Assembly (NCBI RefSeq): GCF_017308075.1
Contig: NZ_JAFKFX010000027.1
Span: 186,001 to 250,000, forward strand
DNA length: 64,000 nucleotides
Source of the DNA: Allobosea sp.
Lineage (GTDB): Bacteria; Pseudomonadota; Alphaproteobacteria; Rhizobiales; Beijerinckiaceae
Direction of reading: 5' to 3'
The position numbers and the translations under genes are program-made. The notes beneath the pieces were generated by a model, which was not told the origin of the DNA, did no database searches, and worked only from the letters and a program-made list of their open reading frames with translations. Positions within the stretch are counted from its first letter, which is position 1, and the number at the start of each line of letters is the position of its first letter. Below, piece by piece: positions 44,311 through 52,818 of this stretch.

Positions 44311-45075
44311 ATGACCCTGAAAACCCGGATTATCCCCTGCCTCGACGTCAAGGACGGCCGCGTCGTCAAGGGCGTGCAGTTCCTCGACCTCGTCGATGCC
44401 GGCGATCCGGTCGAGGCCGCCAAGGCCTATGATGCGGCGGGCGCAGACGAACTCTGCTTCCTCGACATAACGGCGAGCAGCGAGGATCGCGGCATCCTGT
44501 TCGACGTCGTGACGCGCACGGCCGAGGCCTGCTTCATGCCGCTGACCGTCGGCGGCGGCGTGCGCTCGCTCGAGGATATCAGGCAATTGCTGCTGGCCGG
44601 GGCCGACAAGGTCTCGATCATGACGGAAGCGGTGAAGCGGCGCGAATTCGTGCGCGAGGCCGCGAAGAAATACGGCGCGCAATGCATCGTCGTCGCGATC
44701 GACGCCAAGCAGGTCTCCCCCGATCGCTGGGAGATCTTCACCCATGGCGGGCGCAACCCGACCGGGCTCGACGCGGTCGCCTATGCCCGCGAGGTCGCCT
44801 CGCTGGGCGCCGGCGAGATCCTTTTGACCTCGATGGACCGCGACGGCGCCAAGACCGGCTTCGACATCGAGTTGACGCGGCGGGTCGCCGATGCGGTCGC
44901 CGTGCCGGTGATCGCGTCGGGCGGCGTCGGCACGCTCGACCATCTCGTCGAGGGCGTGCGCGACGGCCATGCCTCGGCCGTGCTCGCCGCCTCGATCTTC
45001 CATTTCGGCACCTTCACCATCCCGCAGGCCAAGGCCCATATGGCGGCGGCCGGCCTCGCCATGCGGCTGGATTGA
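44311..45075 (+). CDS. hisF: Imidazole glycerol phosphate synthase cyclase subunit HisF
   Basis: Forms imidazole glycerol phosphate and AICAR from PRFAR with ammonia from HisH. The 254-residue barrel has catalytic Asp in [16 protein letters not shown] and in [14 protein letters not shown], and phosphate loops VGGGVRS and ASGGVGT. AGGCAGAC before the ATG is its ribosome site. It restarts the his block after two inverted genes, and is followed five bases later by hisE. Confidence 0.98.
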   Translation: MTLKTRIIPCLDVKDGRVVKGVQFLDLVDAGDPVEAAKAYDAAGADELCFLDITASSEDRGILFDVVTRTAEACFMPLTVGGGVRSLEDIRQLLLAGADKVSIMTEAVKRREFVREAAKKYGAQCIVVAIDAKQVSPDRWEIFTHGGRNPTGLDAVAYAREVASLGAGEILLTSMDRDGAKTGFDIELTRRVADAVAVPVIASGGVGTLDHLVEGVRDGHASAVLAASIFHFGTFTIPQAKAHMAAAGLAMRLD

Positions 45076-45079
45076 GACG

Positions 45080-45400
45080 ATGACGAACTTCACCCTCGCC
45101 GATCTCGAACGCATCGTCGCCGAACGCGGCGCTGCCTCTCCGGAGGAATCCTGGACCGCCAAGCTTCTGGCCGCCGGCCCGGAGCGGGCCGCGAAAAAGC
45201 TCGGCGAGGAAGCGGTCGAGGCCGTGATCGCCGCCGTGAAGGGCGATCGCGAGGAGCTGATCGCCGAAAGCGCCGACCTCATCTATCATCTTTTGGTTGT
45301 GCTCAGGGCTCGGAATGTTGCATTGCGGGACGTGTTGAGCCAGCTTGAGGCTCGAACGGGGCGTTCCGGCCTGGCAGAAAAGGCCGCGCGCCCGCGTTGA
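45080..45400 (+). CDS. hisE: Phosphoribosyl-ATP diphosphatase HisE
   Basis: Second step of histidine synthesis: removes pyrophosphate from phosphoribosyl-ATP. The 106-residue all-helical protein has the MazG-like motif [20 protein letters not shown] and [17 protein letters not shown] at 45080 is four bases after the hisF stop; a longer frame from 44969 is ignored. The gene is a separate HisE, not fused to HisI, as usual in alphaproteobacteria. Confidence 0.96.
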   Translation: MTNFTLADLERIVAERGAASPEESWTAKLLAAGPERAAKKLGEEAVEAVIAAVKGDREELIAESADLIYHLLVVLRARNVALRDVLSQLEARTGRSGLAEKAARPR

Positions 45401-45455
45401 ACACGAGGCGAGTCACGCGTTGAACCTCGAAGCCTGGAATGCGGGTCGCTTCACC

Positions 45456-46430
45456 ATGGACCAGCGTCTCGCCCTCTCGTCCAAGGACCCCGAGCTGGTC
45501 TCGCCCTACCGTGCCTTCACGCGCGACGAATGGGCCCATCTGCGCGCCGACACGCCGCTGACCCTCTCGGTCGACGACCTGACCAAGCTGCAATCGATCA
45601 ACGACCCGATCTCGCTCGACGAGATCGTGGCGATCTATCTGCCGCTGTCGCGCCTGCTCTCGCTCTACGTCGCGGCGACGCAAGGGCTGTTCAAGGCGAC
45701 CCAGCGCTTCCTGATGGCCGAGGCCGAGGTCAAGGTCCCCTATATCATCGGCGTCGCCGGCTCGGTCGCGGTCGGAAAATCGACCACGGCGCGCGTGCTC
45801 CAGGCCCTGCTCTCGCGCTGGCCGAACACGCCGAAGGTCGAGCTCGTCACCACCGACGGCTTCCTGCTGCCCAATGCCGAGCTGGAACGGCGCGGGCTGA
45901 TGCAGCGCAAGGGCTTCCCGGAGAGCTATGACGGGGCGGCGCTGCTGCGCTTCGTCTCGGATGTGAAAGCCGGCAAGCGCGCCGTCGCCGCGCCGGTCTA
46001 TTCGCATCTCGTCTACGACGTCGTGCCCGGCGAGCAGGTCACGGTCGAGCGGCCGGACATCCTGATCCTCGAAGGGCTCAACGTGCTGCAGGCGAGCCGT
46101 CTACCGAAGGACGGCTCGGTGATCCCCTTCGTCTCGGACTTCTTCGACTTCTCGGTCTATCTCGACGCCGACGAGAACGATCTGCACCGCTGGTACGTCA
46201 ACCGCTTCATGACCCTGCGCCAGACCGCCTTCCGCGACCCGCGCTCCTTCTTCCGCAAATATGCCGAGATCGGCGAGGAGGAGGCGCTCGCGATCGCCGA
46301 GAATCTCTGGACCGGCATCAACCTGCCGAATCTGCGCGAGAACATCCTGCCGACGCGGCAGCGCGCCAGCCTGATCCTGACCAAGGGCGCCAGCCACCGC
46401 ATCCAGCAGGTTGCGCTGCGACGGCTTTGA
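45456..46430 (+). CDS. coaA: Type I pantothenate kinase CoaA
   Basis: Phosphorylates pantothenate, the first step of coenzyme A synthesis. The 324-residue length matches CoaA. Walker A is [18 protein letters not shown], followed by TTDGFLLPN and [13 protein letters not shown] at 45456 is given; a TTG at 45420 is also in frame and neither ribosome site is strong. It follows hisE by 55 bases on the same strand, an arrangement I recall from Hyphomicrobiales. A palindromic repeat lies just after its stop. Confidence 0.96.
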   Translation: MDQRLALSSKDPELVSPYRAFTRDEWAHLRADTPLTLSVDDLTKLQSINDPISLDEIVAIYLPLSRLLSLYVAATQGLFKATQRFLMAEAEVKVPYIIGVAGSVAVGKSTTARVLQALLSRWPNTPKVELVTTDGFLLPNAELERRGLMQRKGFPESYDGAALLRFVSDVKAGKRAVAAPVYSHLVYDVVPGEQVTVERPDILILEGLNVLQASRLPKDGSVIPFVSDFFDFSVYLDADENDLHRWYVNRFMTLRQTAFRDPRSFFRKYAEIGEEEALAIAENLWTGINLPNLRENILPTRQRASLILTKGASHRIQQVALRRL

Positions 46431-46455
46431 GTCCGGAACCACCCGAGTTTCCGAT

Positions 46456-46560
46456 CCCTCATCCTGAGGAGCAAGGCGCGAGCCTTGCGTCTCGAAGGAT
46501 GCTCCAGTGCGCTCTTAAACATCCTTCGAGATGCTGCTGCGCAGCGCCTCAGGATGAGGG
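46456..46560. repeat. Intergenic palindromic repeat D
   Basis: Perfect 14-bp outer arms CCCTCATCCTGAGG (46456-46469) and CCTCAGGATGAGGG (46547-46560) enclose perfect 10-bp inner arms CTCGAAGGAT (46491-46500) and ATCCTTCGAG (46521-46530), and a side hairpin GCAAGG/CCTTGC (46471-46488). It lies between coaA and the YqaA-type gene. This composition, with CTCATCCTGAGG ends, is a common intergenic element of Hyphomicrobiales. Confidence 0.88.
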
Positions 46561-46591
46561 CTCAGCTTCCGGCCTGCCTTCGGACCGTTGA

Positions 46592-47038
46592 ATGGAAACC
46601 CTCTCCTCCCTAGGCCTCATGGCAGGCGCAGCCTTCGTCGCCGCGACGCTGCTGCCGGCCCAGTCCGAGGCCGTGTTCGTCGGCCTGCTCGTCGCGAAGA
46701 CCGTCGATCCGCTGCTGCTCTTTGCCGTCGCCAGCATCGCCAACACCGCCGGCTCGGTGATCAACTGGTGGCTCGGCCGGCTGATCGCCAAAGGCGGAAT
46801 CGAGCGCCTGCCGGCGCGGCTGCGGCCGGACCCGGTGCGCTTCGCCAAGGCCCAGAGCTGGTTCGCCCGCTTCGGCTGGCCGTCCCTGCTCTTCGCCTGG
46901 CTGCCGATCGGCGGCGATCCGCTGACCTTCGTCGCGGGATCGCTGAACTATCCGCTCGGCCGCTTCGTCCTGCTGGTGTTCATCGGCAAGGCGGCGCGCT
47001 ATGCCCTGCTCTGGGCCGGCTGGGTCGCCGCCTCCTAG
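46592..47038 (+). CDS. YqaA family membrane protein
   Basis: A 148-residue integral membrane protein with about four hydrophobic segments, beginning METLSSLGLMAGAAFVAATLLPAQSE. Features such as LLPAQSEAVFVGLLV, NTAGSVINWWLGR, FARFGWPSLLFAWLPIGGDPLTFVAG and YPLGRFVLLVFIGKAARY match YqaA, a small relative of DedA/SNARE-associated proteins. DedA proteins act in lipid-carrier flipping; YqaA's role is unknown. The ribosome site is not strong. Confidence 0.88.
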   Translation: METLSSLGLMAGAAFVAATLLPAQSEAVFVGLLVAKTVDPLLLFAVASIANTAGSVINWWLGRLIAKGGIERLPARLRPDPVRFAKAQSWFARFGWPSLLFAWLPIGGDPLTFVAGSLNYPLGRFVLLVFIGKAARYALLWAGWVAAS

Positions 47039-47199
47039 ATCAAGGGCATCGCCTGACGCGAAGCTGCCGCCTATCCCTTTGCGAAAGCGTCGTAATAGCC
47101 GGAAAAACAGCGTCCGCTTGCCGGCCCGGCGCTCGCAGCGATTGCACAGCCGGAGGTCTCGGGCTACCAGCAAACCCCATCCTAGTGGAGAGATAGGTC

Positions 47200-47550
47200 A
47201 TGAGCATCAAGCGCATCGCCCCCGGCCCCCGTATGTCCAAGGCCGTCGTGCACGGCGACACCGTCTATCTGGCCGGCCAGGTCGCCGACAAGGCGGCGGG
47301 CAAGAGCGTCGCCGAGCAGACCAAGGAAATCCTCGGGATCATCGACGGTCTCCTGGCCGAGGCCGGTTCGGACAAGAGCAAGCTGCTGATGGTCAACATC
47401 TGGCTTTCCGACATGTCGACCTTCGCCGAGATGAACGCCGTCTGGGACGCCTGGGTCTCGCAGGGCAACGCGCCCGGACGCGCCACGGTCGAGGCCAAGC
47501 TCGCCGGCCCGCAGTTCACGGTCGAGATCGCGGTCATCGCCGCGCGCTGA
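47200..47550 (+). CDS. RidA family protein
   Basis: A 116-residue YjgF/YER057c/UK114-type protein. Typical members hydrolyse reactive enamine/imine intermediates. The conserved Arg appears in NAPGRATVEAKLAGP, and GDTVYLAGQVAD and VNIWLSDMSTFAEMNAVWDAW fit the family. It resembles the Rid2-type subgroup more than archetypal RidA, so deaminase activity is not certain. GGAGAG precedes the start. The next gene begins 27 bases later. Confidence 0.92.
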   Translation: MSIKRIAPGPRMSKAVVHGDTVYLAGQVADKAAGKSVAEQTKEILGIIDGLLAEAGSDKSKLLMVNIWLSDMSTFAEMNAVWDAWVSQGNAPGRATVEAKLAGPQFTVEIAVIAAR

Positions 47551-47577
47551 GATCAGCACATATAAGGCCCGCGACGC

Positions 47578-48966
47578 ATGAACCAGGAAATCAGCAACAT
47601 CCTGGCGCGGGTCTCGCAGCGCGAGGGCGTGCCCCCCGCGCTGCTACTGGCCGTGCTTGCGGCGATGGGACAAGCCTCCGGCAAGCCGGATTTCAGCCGC
47701 ATCGAGCATGACCTGCGGCGCAAGGCCGGCGAATTCCGGAGCCTGCGCGAGCGCCTGCTGAAATCCTCCGTCGCCGACACCGAACTCGACCGGCTGCGCG
47801 CCGAGGCTGCACGCTCGCTGACGGAAGGCCGTTTCGCCGAGGCAGACCGGGCGCTCGCCCAGGCCGAGCTGCGCAATCTCGACGGCACCGTCGCGCTCGA
47901 CAAAATGTCGAAGGAGAAGCTGCTCGCCGCCGCCTCCGGCCGGGCCGATCGCGGCGCGGTCGCGATGCTGCGCCTGAATGCGCAGGCCTATCACGATGCC
48001 GCCCAACGCTTCGCGGAGGCCGCGCTGATCGCCGCTTCCGCCGATCAGGAACGGTCCCGTGTTTATGCCTGGCTCCAGGGCGACGCGCTCGCCCGGCTCG
48101 GCGCCGATTTCCGCGACAAGGATGGCTTCAACGCCTCGATCGCGCATTTCCGGGCGATGCTGGCCAAGCTCGACAATTTCGACCAGACCGTGGCCTGGGC
48201 GGCGACGCAGCAGCGCCTGGCGCGCGCGATCAACGGACTGGCGCGCCTGCAGGGCGACCGAAGGCTGACCCGCCAGGCGATCGATATCTATCGCACCGTC
48301 CTCGACGATCTCACCCAGAAGCAGGCACCCGCGCTCTGGGCCGCGATCCAGAGCCGTTTCGGCGAAGCGCTGACCTCGCTCGGCGACGCAGAGGATGATG
48401 CCTCCATGCTCGAGGAAGGCATCGCGGCCTTGCGCGCCTCGCTGGCCGCGCTCGACCGCGGCACGATGCCGGCGGAGTGGACGCGGCTGAATTTCGAGCT
48501 CGGCAAGGCCTATGTCGCGCTCGGCCTGCGCGCCAGCGGCGCGGCAGCGCTGGAAGCGGCGATCAACGCCTTCAAGCGCGTCCTGGACGACTGGCAGCAG
48601 AGCACCCGCCCGCTCGAATGGGCCGAGGTGCAAGACCGGATCGGCGCCGCGCTTTGCGGGCTTTCCGCCTATTACCGCGAGCCCGTGGTGCTGGAGGAGG
48701 CGATCGCCGCCTTCGACGCGGCCCTGCTGGAGCGGCGGCGCGAGATCGTTCCCGCGCTCTGGGCCGAGAGCGCCGGCAACCGCGCCGATGCGCGGCTGCG
48801 GCTCGCGGAGCAGCTCGGCGAGCGCCCGATGGCCGAAACCGCCGCCGCCGAACTGATGGGCGCGATCGAAACCCTGCGTGGCCTCGGCCTCGCGACCGAA
48901 GCCAAGCGCTTCGAGCCGGCACTGATCCGCGCCGGCACATTGGTCAGCAAGCTGCGCCAGCCTTGA
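47578..48966 (+). CDS. TPR-like helical repeat protein
   Basis: A 462-residue soluble protein without a signal peptide. From about residue 60 to 440 it is built of amphipathic helix pairs with TPR-like spacing, for example EEGIAALRASLAALDRGTMP, EAAINAFKRVLDDWQQST and EEAIAAFDAALLERRREIVP. Each unit is followed by a P-x-x-WA-x-x-Q-x-R-x-G-x-A pattern (PALWAAIQSRFGEAL, PLEWAEVQDRIGAAL). The repeats suggest a protein-binding scaffold. No enzymatic domain or partner is visible. It may share an operon with ridA upstream. Confidence 0.7.
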   Translation: MNQEISNILARVSQREGVPPALLLAVLAAMGQASGKPDFSRIEHDLRRKAGEFRSLRERLLKSSVADTELDRLRAEAARSLTEGRFAEADRALAQAELRNLDGTVALDKMSKEKLLAAASGRADRGAVAMLRLNAQAYHDAAQRFAEAALIAASADQERSRVYAWLQGDALARLGADFRDKDGFNASIAHFRAMLAKLDNFDQTVAWAATQQRLARAINGLARLQGDRRLTRQAIDIYRTVLDDLTQKQAPALWAAIQSRFGEALTSLGDAEDDASMLEEGIAALRASLAALDRGTMPAEWTRLNFELGKAYVALGLRASGAAALEAAINAFKRVLDDWQQSTRPLEWAEVQDRIGAALCGLSAYYREPVVLEEAIAAFDAALLERRREIVPALWAESAGNRADARLRLAEQLGERPMAETAAAELMGAIETLRGLGLATEAKRFEPALIRAGTLVSKLRQP

Positions 48967-48970
48967 CCGG

Positions 48971-50119
48971 TCAGCCCTTGCGGGCAGCTTCCAGCCGCTC
49001 CAGCGCCGAATCGAGCGTGGGGTCGTGCTTGGCGAAGCAGAAACGCACGACATTGCGCACCGCTCCTTCCGCATAGAAGGCGCTGACCGGGATCGCCGCG
49101 ACGCCGTTCTGCATCACGAGGCGCTGGCACCAGGCAACGTCGTCGCTCTCGCCGAGCGGGGCGATGTCGACATTGAGGAAATAGGTGCCCTTGCTCGGCA
49201 GCACGCTGTAGCCGAGTTCGGTCAATCCCTTGGCGAAACGGTTGCGCGAGCGCTGGAAATCGGCGCGCATGCCCTCGAAATAGCCGTCCTCCTTGCCGAG
49301 TCCGTAGGCGACGGCGGCCTGCAGGTTCGGCGGGGTGGTGAAGGTGATGTACTGGTGCGCCTTGGCGAGCACGCGCATCAGTTCCGGCGCCGCCATGACC
49401 ATGCCGACCTTCCAGCCGGTCAGCGAGAAGATCTTGCCGGCCGAGGAGATCTTGACGGTGCGCTCGCGCATGCCGGGACGGCTCATCAGCGGCCTATGGC
49501 GGTGGCCATCGAAGACGACATGCTCCCAGACCTCGTCGCAGATCGCGACCGCGTCATGGCGCCGGCAGAAATCGGCGAGCAGGTCGAGATCGGCGTCGCT
49601 GAAGATCGTCGCGGTCGGGTTCAGCGGATTGTTGAACAGCACGACCCTGGTCTTCGGCGAGAAGGCCTGCGCCAGCGCCTCCTCGGAGAGGCCGAAATGC
49701 GGCGGCTTCAGCGTCACGAATTTCGGGATGCCGCCGGCACGGCGCACCAGCGGCACATAGGCGTCGTACATCGGCTCGAACAGCACGACCTCGTCGCCCG
49801 GCGAGACCAGCGCCATCAGCGCGCCGGCGATCGCCTCGGTCGCGCCCGAGGTCACCATCACCTCGGTGTCGGGATCGAGATCGAGCCCCTGCCAATGCTT
49901 GAAATGCGTCGCCGTCGCCTGGCGCAGTTCGGGCAGACCCATCATCGGCGGATACTGGTTCCAGCCGTCCATCACCGCATCGGCCGCCTTGCGCCGGACA
50001 TCCTGCGGGCCGGGATCGTCGGGAAAGCCCTGCCCGAGATTGACGGCCCGGTGCTCGCGCGCGAGCCGCGACATCACCTCGAAGACGCTGGTCTGGAGAG
50101 CGGAAAAGATCGGATTCAT
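48971..50119 (-). CDS. Class I/II pyridoxal-phosphate aminotransferase
   Basis: A 382-residue fold-type I aminotransferase. The PLP-Schiff-base lysine is in KISSAGKIFSLTGWKVG. NNPLNPTATIF, AICDEVWEHVVFDG and a late NVVRFCFAKHD (phosphate Arg) are conserved. The sequence resembles the methionine/kynurenine aminotransferase subgroup (YbdL-like, NLGQGFPDDPGP at the start) more than aspartate aminotransferase, so an alpha-keto acid/amino acid role is likely but the substrate is not fixed. It converges on the TPR gene with four bases between. Confidence 0.9.
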   Translation of the reverse strand: MNPIFSALQTSVFEVMSRLAREHRAVNLGQGFPDDPGPQDVRRKAADAVMDGWNQYPPMMGLPELRQATATHFKHWQGLDLDPDTEVMVTSGATEAIAGALMALVSPGDEVVLFEPMYDAYVPLVRRAGGIPKFVTLKPPHFGLSEEALAQAFSPKTRVVLFNNPLNPTATIFSDADLDLLADFCRRHDAVAICDEVWEHVVFDGHRHRPLMSRPGMRERTVKISSAGKIFSLTGWKVGMVMAAPELMRVLAKAHQYITFTTPPNLQAAVAYGLGKEDGYFEGMRADFQRSRNRFAKGLTELGYSVLPSKGTYFLNVDIAPLGESDDVAWCQRLVMQNGVAAIPVSAFYAEGAVRNVVRFCFAKHDPTLDSALERLEAARKG

Positions 50120-50511
50120 CGCGGCGTCATGCAGTCGGCTGGCGAGCCGGATGCCTCGGAACGAAAGCGCCAGGCGCTGCGATCCCGCGGCGAAATCCGT
50201 CTCTCATCGGAGAAAGGGAAGCTCGATGCGGCCAGAACCACGTCTCGCCTCAGTCCGCTCCCAGCGGCAGGCCGGCAATAGCATGCGGCGCCGCGGTTCG
50301 CACGCCTCCAGACATCGCTTCGACGACTATGAAATGAAGAATGTTGACATTCATCAGCGGTCAGTGTCTTTTCGGGCTCAGCCGATTCACGACAGCGGCC
50401 TGCGGTTTCTTCGCCCCTTTGAGGCCGCAGGATGCTGACGTGGGTCGGTGAGCCTTTTTCAGGGGCCCGCCACCTGCTTGCCGGCCCGGTGGCCGCGGCC
50501 TATCAGGCGCC
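50120..50511. other. 392-base intergenic region between aminotransferase and cobQ
   Basis: No convincing gene is present. A perfect -35-like TTGACA lies at 50344-50349, with a poor -10 (TCTTTT) 17 bases on, and could start the cobQ message. A 7-bp inverted repeat, CCTGCGG/CCGCAGG, lies near 50400-50433. I looked for a cobalamin riboswitch before cobQ (GCCACTG and the B12 box) and did not find it. A 70-codon frame at 50226-50438 has no recognisable features. Confidence 0.5.
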
Positions 50512-52002
50512 ATGGCCCCGAAACGCTCCACTCCCGCGCTGATGGTGCTCGGCACCGGTTCGAATGTCGGCAAATCGCTGCTGGTCGCCGGCTTGTGCCG
50601 GCTCTTCGCCGATCGCGGGCTGAAGGTGCGCCCGTTCAAGCCGCAGAACATGTCGAACAATGCCGCGGCGACACCGCAGGGCGAGATCGGCCGGGCCCAG
50701 GCGCTGCAGGCGCGCGCCGCGCGCATCGCCGCCCATGTCGACATGAACCCGGTGCTGCTCAAGCCGGAGAGCAATACCGGCAGCCAGATCGTGCTGCAGG
50801 GCCGCGTCACCGGCCGGCTCAGCTCGGGCGATTTCGCGCGCCGCGGCGACTTCCTGCCCAAGGTGCTGGAGAGCTTCGGCCGACTCTGCGACGGCGCCGA
50901 TCTCGTCATCGTCGAGGGCGCGGGCTCGCCGGCCGAGACCAATCTGCGTGCCCGCGACATCGCCAATCTCGGTTTCGCCCGGGCCGCCGGGGTACCGGCG
51001 ATGCTGGTCGGCGACATCGACCGCGGCGGCGTGATCGCGAGCCTGGTCGGCACCCATGCGGTGCTGGACGAAGCCGACCGGGCCATGATCCGCGCCTTCG
51101 CGATCAACCGCTTCCGTGGCGATGTCGGCCTGTTCCGCGAGGGCATCGCGACGATCGAGGCTGCGACCGGCTGGCCCTCGCTCGGCGTCGTGCCATGGTT
51201 CCCGCAGGCGGCGCGCCTGCCGGCCGAGGACGGGCTTGACCTCGAGCGTGACGCCCGCCGCCCGGGCGCGATGCTCAAGGTCATCGTGCCGGTGCTGCCG
51301 GGCATCGCCAATTTCGACGATCTCGACCCGCTGAAACAGGAGCCCGAGGTCGATCTCGTGCTGATCGGCCCCGGCCAGCCGCTACCGGGCGATGCCGGCC
51401 TCGTCATCCTGCCGGGATCGAAGACGACGCTGCGCGACCTCGCCCGGCTGCGCAGCGAGGGCTGGGACATCGACATCCTCGCCCATCACCGGCGCGGCGG
51501 GCATGTGCTCGGCCTGTGCGGCGGCTACCAGATGCTCGGCCGCGTGGTGCGCGATCCGCTCGGCCTCGAAGGCCCGCAGGGCGAAGCGCCCGGGCTCGGC
51601 CTGCTCGACGTCGAAACCGAGCTCACGCCCGACAAGACGGTGCGCGAGGTTTCGGCTGTGCATGCGGACAGCGGCGCGACCGGGCAGGCCTATGAGATCC
51701 ATCTCGGCGCCAGTTCCGGGCCGGACACGGCGCGCGCGCCCTTCCGCGTCGCGGGCGTGAATGAAGGCGCGCAGAGCCCGGATGGACGCGTCAGCGGCAG
51801 CTATCTGCACGGCGTGCTCGCCTCGGACCCGCTGCGCGCCGCCTGGCTCGGCGGCATCGCGGGACGCGGCCTCGCGGCCGGGCCGGGCTACGAAGCCGGC
51901 GTCGAGGCGGCGCTCGACGCCCTGGCGGCGCATCTCGCCGCACATCTCGACATCGAAGCGTTGCTCGCCCTGGCGCGTTCGCGCACCGGCTTGATCTCGT
52001 GA
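50512..52002 (+). CDS. cobQ: Cobyric acid synthase CobQ
   Basis: Amidates side chains of adenosylcobyrinic diamide in cobalamin synthesis. The 496-residue protein has an N-terminal dethiobiotin-synthetase-like ATPase with P-loop GTGSNVGKS and [12 protein letters not shown], and a C-terminal glutaminase domain with Cys in [11 protein letters not shown] and His in [11 protein letters not shown]. It stands alone: no other cobalamin genes are in the window. The start ([10 protein letters not shown]) has AGG four bases upstream. Confidence 0.97.
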   Translation: MAPKRSTPALMVLGTGSNVGKSLLVAGLCRLFADRGLKVRPFKPQNMSNNAAATPQGEIGRAQALQARAARIAAHVDMNPVLLKPESNTGSQIVLQGRVTGRLSSGDFARRGDFLPKVLESFGRLCDGADLVIVEGAGSPAETNLRARDIANLGFARAAGVPAMLVGDIDRGGVIASLVGTHAVLDEADRAMIRAFAINRFRGDVGLFREGIATIEAATGWPSLGVVPWFPQAARLPAEDGLDLERDARRPGAMLKVIVPVLPGIANFDDLDPLKQEPEVDLVLIGPGQPLPGDAGLVILPGSKTTLRDLARLRSEGWDIDILAHHRRGGHVLGLCGGYQMLGRVVRDPLGLEGPQGEAPGLGLLDVETELTPDKTVREVSAVHADSGATGQAYEIHLGASSGPDTARAPFRVAGVNEGAQSPDGRVSGSYLHGVLASDPLRAAWLGGIAGRGLAAGPGYEAGVEAALDALAAHLAAHLDIEALLALARSRTGLIS

Positions 52003-52048
52003 CCTTCCGTCAAGAAATTGTCAGGAGCGGCTGAATAAAGTCAGCCAA

Positions 52049-52086
52049 GTCAAATTGTTGACGATTGACGAAAAACGTCATATTGA
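52049..52086 (+). promoter_or_regulatory. TetR gene promoter with overlapping dyads
   Basis: TTGACG (52058-52063) and TATTGA (52081-52086) are spaced 17 bases. Two inverted repeats overlap them: GTCAA-attg-TTGAC (52049-52062) and TGACG-aaaaa-CGTCA (52066-52080), the second filling the spacer. This is an ideal place for a self-repressing TetR operator. The sequence is seen directly; autoregulation is inferred. Confidence 0.6.
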
Positions 52087-52137
52087 TCGATGGCGTCCTT
52101 TCGACACGCAAGCAACCGGAGCGGGAAGCCGCTTGGC

Positions 52138-52734
52138 ATGACCAGTTTAGAGCGCGACACCAGGCAGGACATCGTCGATGTCGCCGAGCGGTTCTTCCGC
52201 CAGATCGGCTACCAGAAGACCACCGTCGCCGACATCGCCAAGTCGCTGCGGATGAGCCCCGCCAACGTCTACCGCTTCTTCGATTCCAAGAAAGCGATCA
52301 ACGAGGCCGTCGCAGAGCGCGCCATGGGCGAGCTCGAAGCGCTGGTGACGGCGATCGCGGCCGAGAAGCGACCTGCGGCCGAGAGGCTGCGCGAGATCCT
52401 CGCGACGACCTGCCGGCTCAACTCGGCCCGCTATCTCGACAATCAGCGGCTCCACGAAATGGTCGCCTGCGCGATGGAGGAGAGCTGGGACGTCATCCGC
52501 GCCCATGTCGAGCGCTATGACGCGATTCTGCGCGGCGTCGTCGCCGACGGCATGGAAAAGGGCGAGTTCACCGCCGGTGATGCGCGCACCGCCACCTATT
52601 GCGTACGCGCCGCGATGATCCGCTTCTGCAATCCGTTGTTGCTCACCCAATGCGGCGCCCTACCCGGGCCCGGCGTCGACGAGATGATCGACTTCGTCCT
52701 TGCCGGTCTCGGTCACCGCGCTGCCGGCGGCTGA
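52138..52734 (+). CDS. TetR/AcrR family transcriptional regulator
   Basis: A 198-residue repressor. The N-terminal HTH is typical: TRQDIVDVAERFFRQIGYQKT then VADIAKSLRMSPANVYRFF. The rest is a helical ligand-binding domain of the TetR_C-like type. ATG at 52138 is preferred to the in-frame ATG at 52090, since the promoter -10 ends at 52086 and would put the upstream ATG at the transcript edge. GGGAAG is upstream of 52138. The neighbouring genes (cobQ and a polysaccharide gene) do not reveal its targets. Confidence 0.9.
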   Translation: MTSLERDTRQDIVDVAERFFRQIGYQKTTVADIAKSLRMSPANVYRFFDSKKAINEAVAERAMGELEALVTAIAAEKRPAAERLREILATTCRLNSARYLDNQRLHEMVACAMEESWDVIRAHVERYDAILRGVVADGMEKGEFTAGDARTATYCVRAAMIRFCNPLLLTQCGALPGPGVDEMIDFVLAGLGHRAAGG

Positions 52735-52780
52735 ACGGCCGGCTTATCGACCGGAAAACGTGCCGGTCGTCCGCCTTGCG

Positions 52781-52809
52781 TTGACAAGGCCTCACGGGAG
52801 CGGGATACC
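52781..52809 (+). promoter_or_regulatory. Candidate promoter of the FlaA1-type gene, possibly leaderless
   Basis: A perfect TTGACA (52781-52786) is 17 bases from GATACC (52804-52809), which ends nine bases before the ATG at 52819. No Shine-Dalgarno sequence is visible before that ATG, so transcription may begin at or very near the start codon. The -10 is only a partial match. Confidence 0.4.
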
Positions 52810-52818
52810 CCGCCGCGC

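Noticed and set aside
50226-50438. 70-codon frame with a purine-rich upstream region between the aminotransferase gene and cobQ
   Set aside because: No homology pattern, atypical Arg-rich start, and it lies where the cobQ promoter is expected.
50120-50511. Cobalamin riboswitch expected before cobQ
   Set aside because: Neither the B12 box nor the GCCACTG motif could be found on the plus strand.
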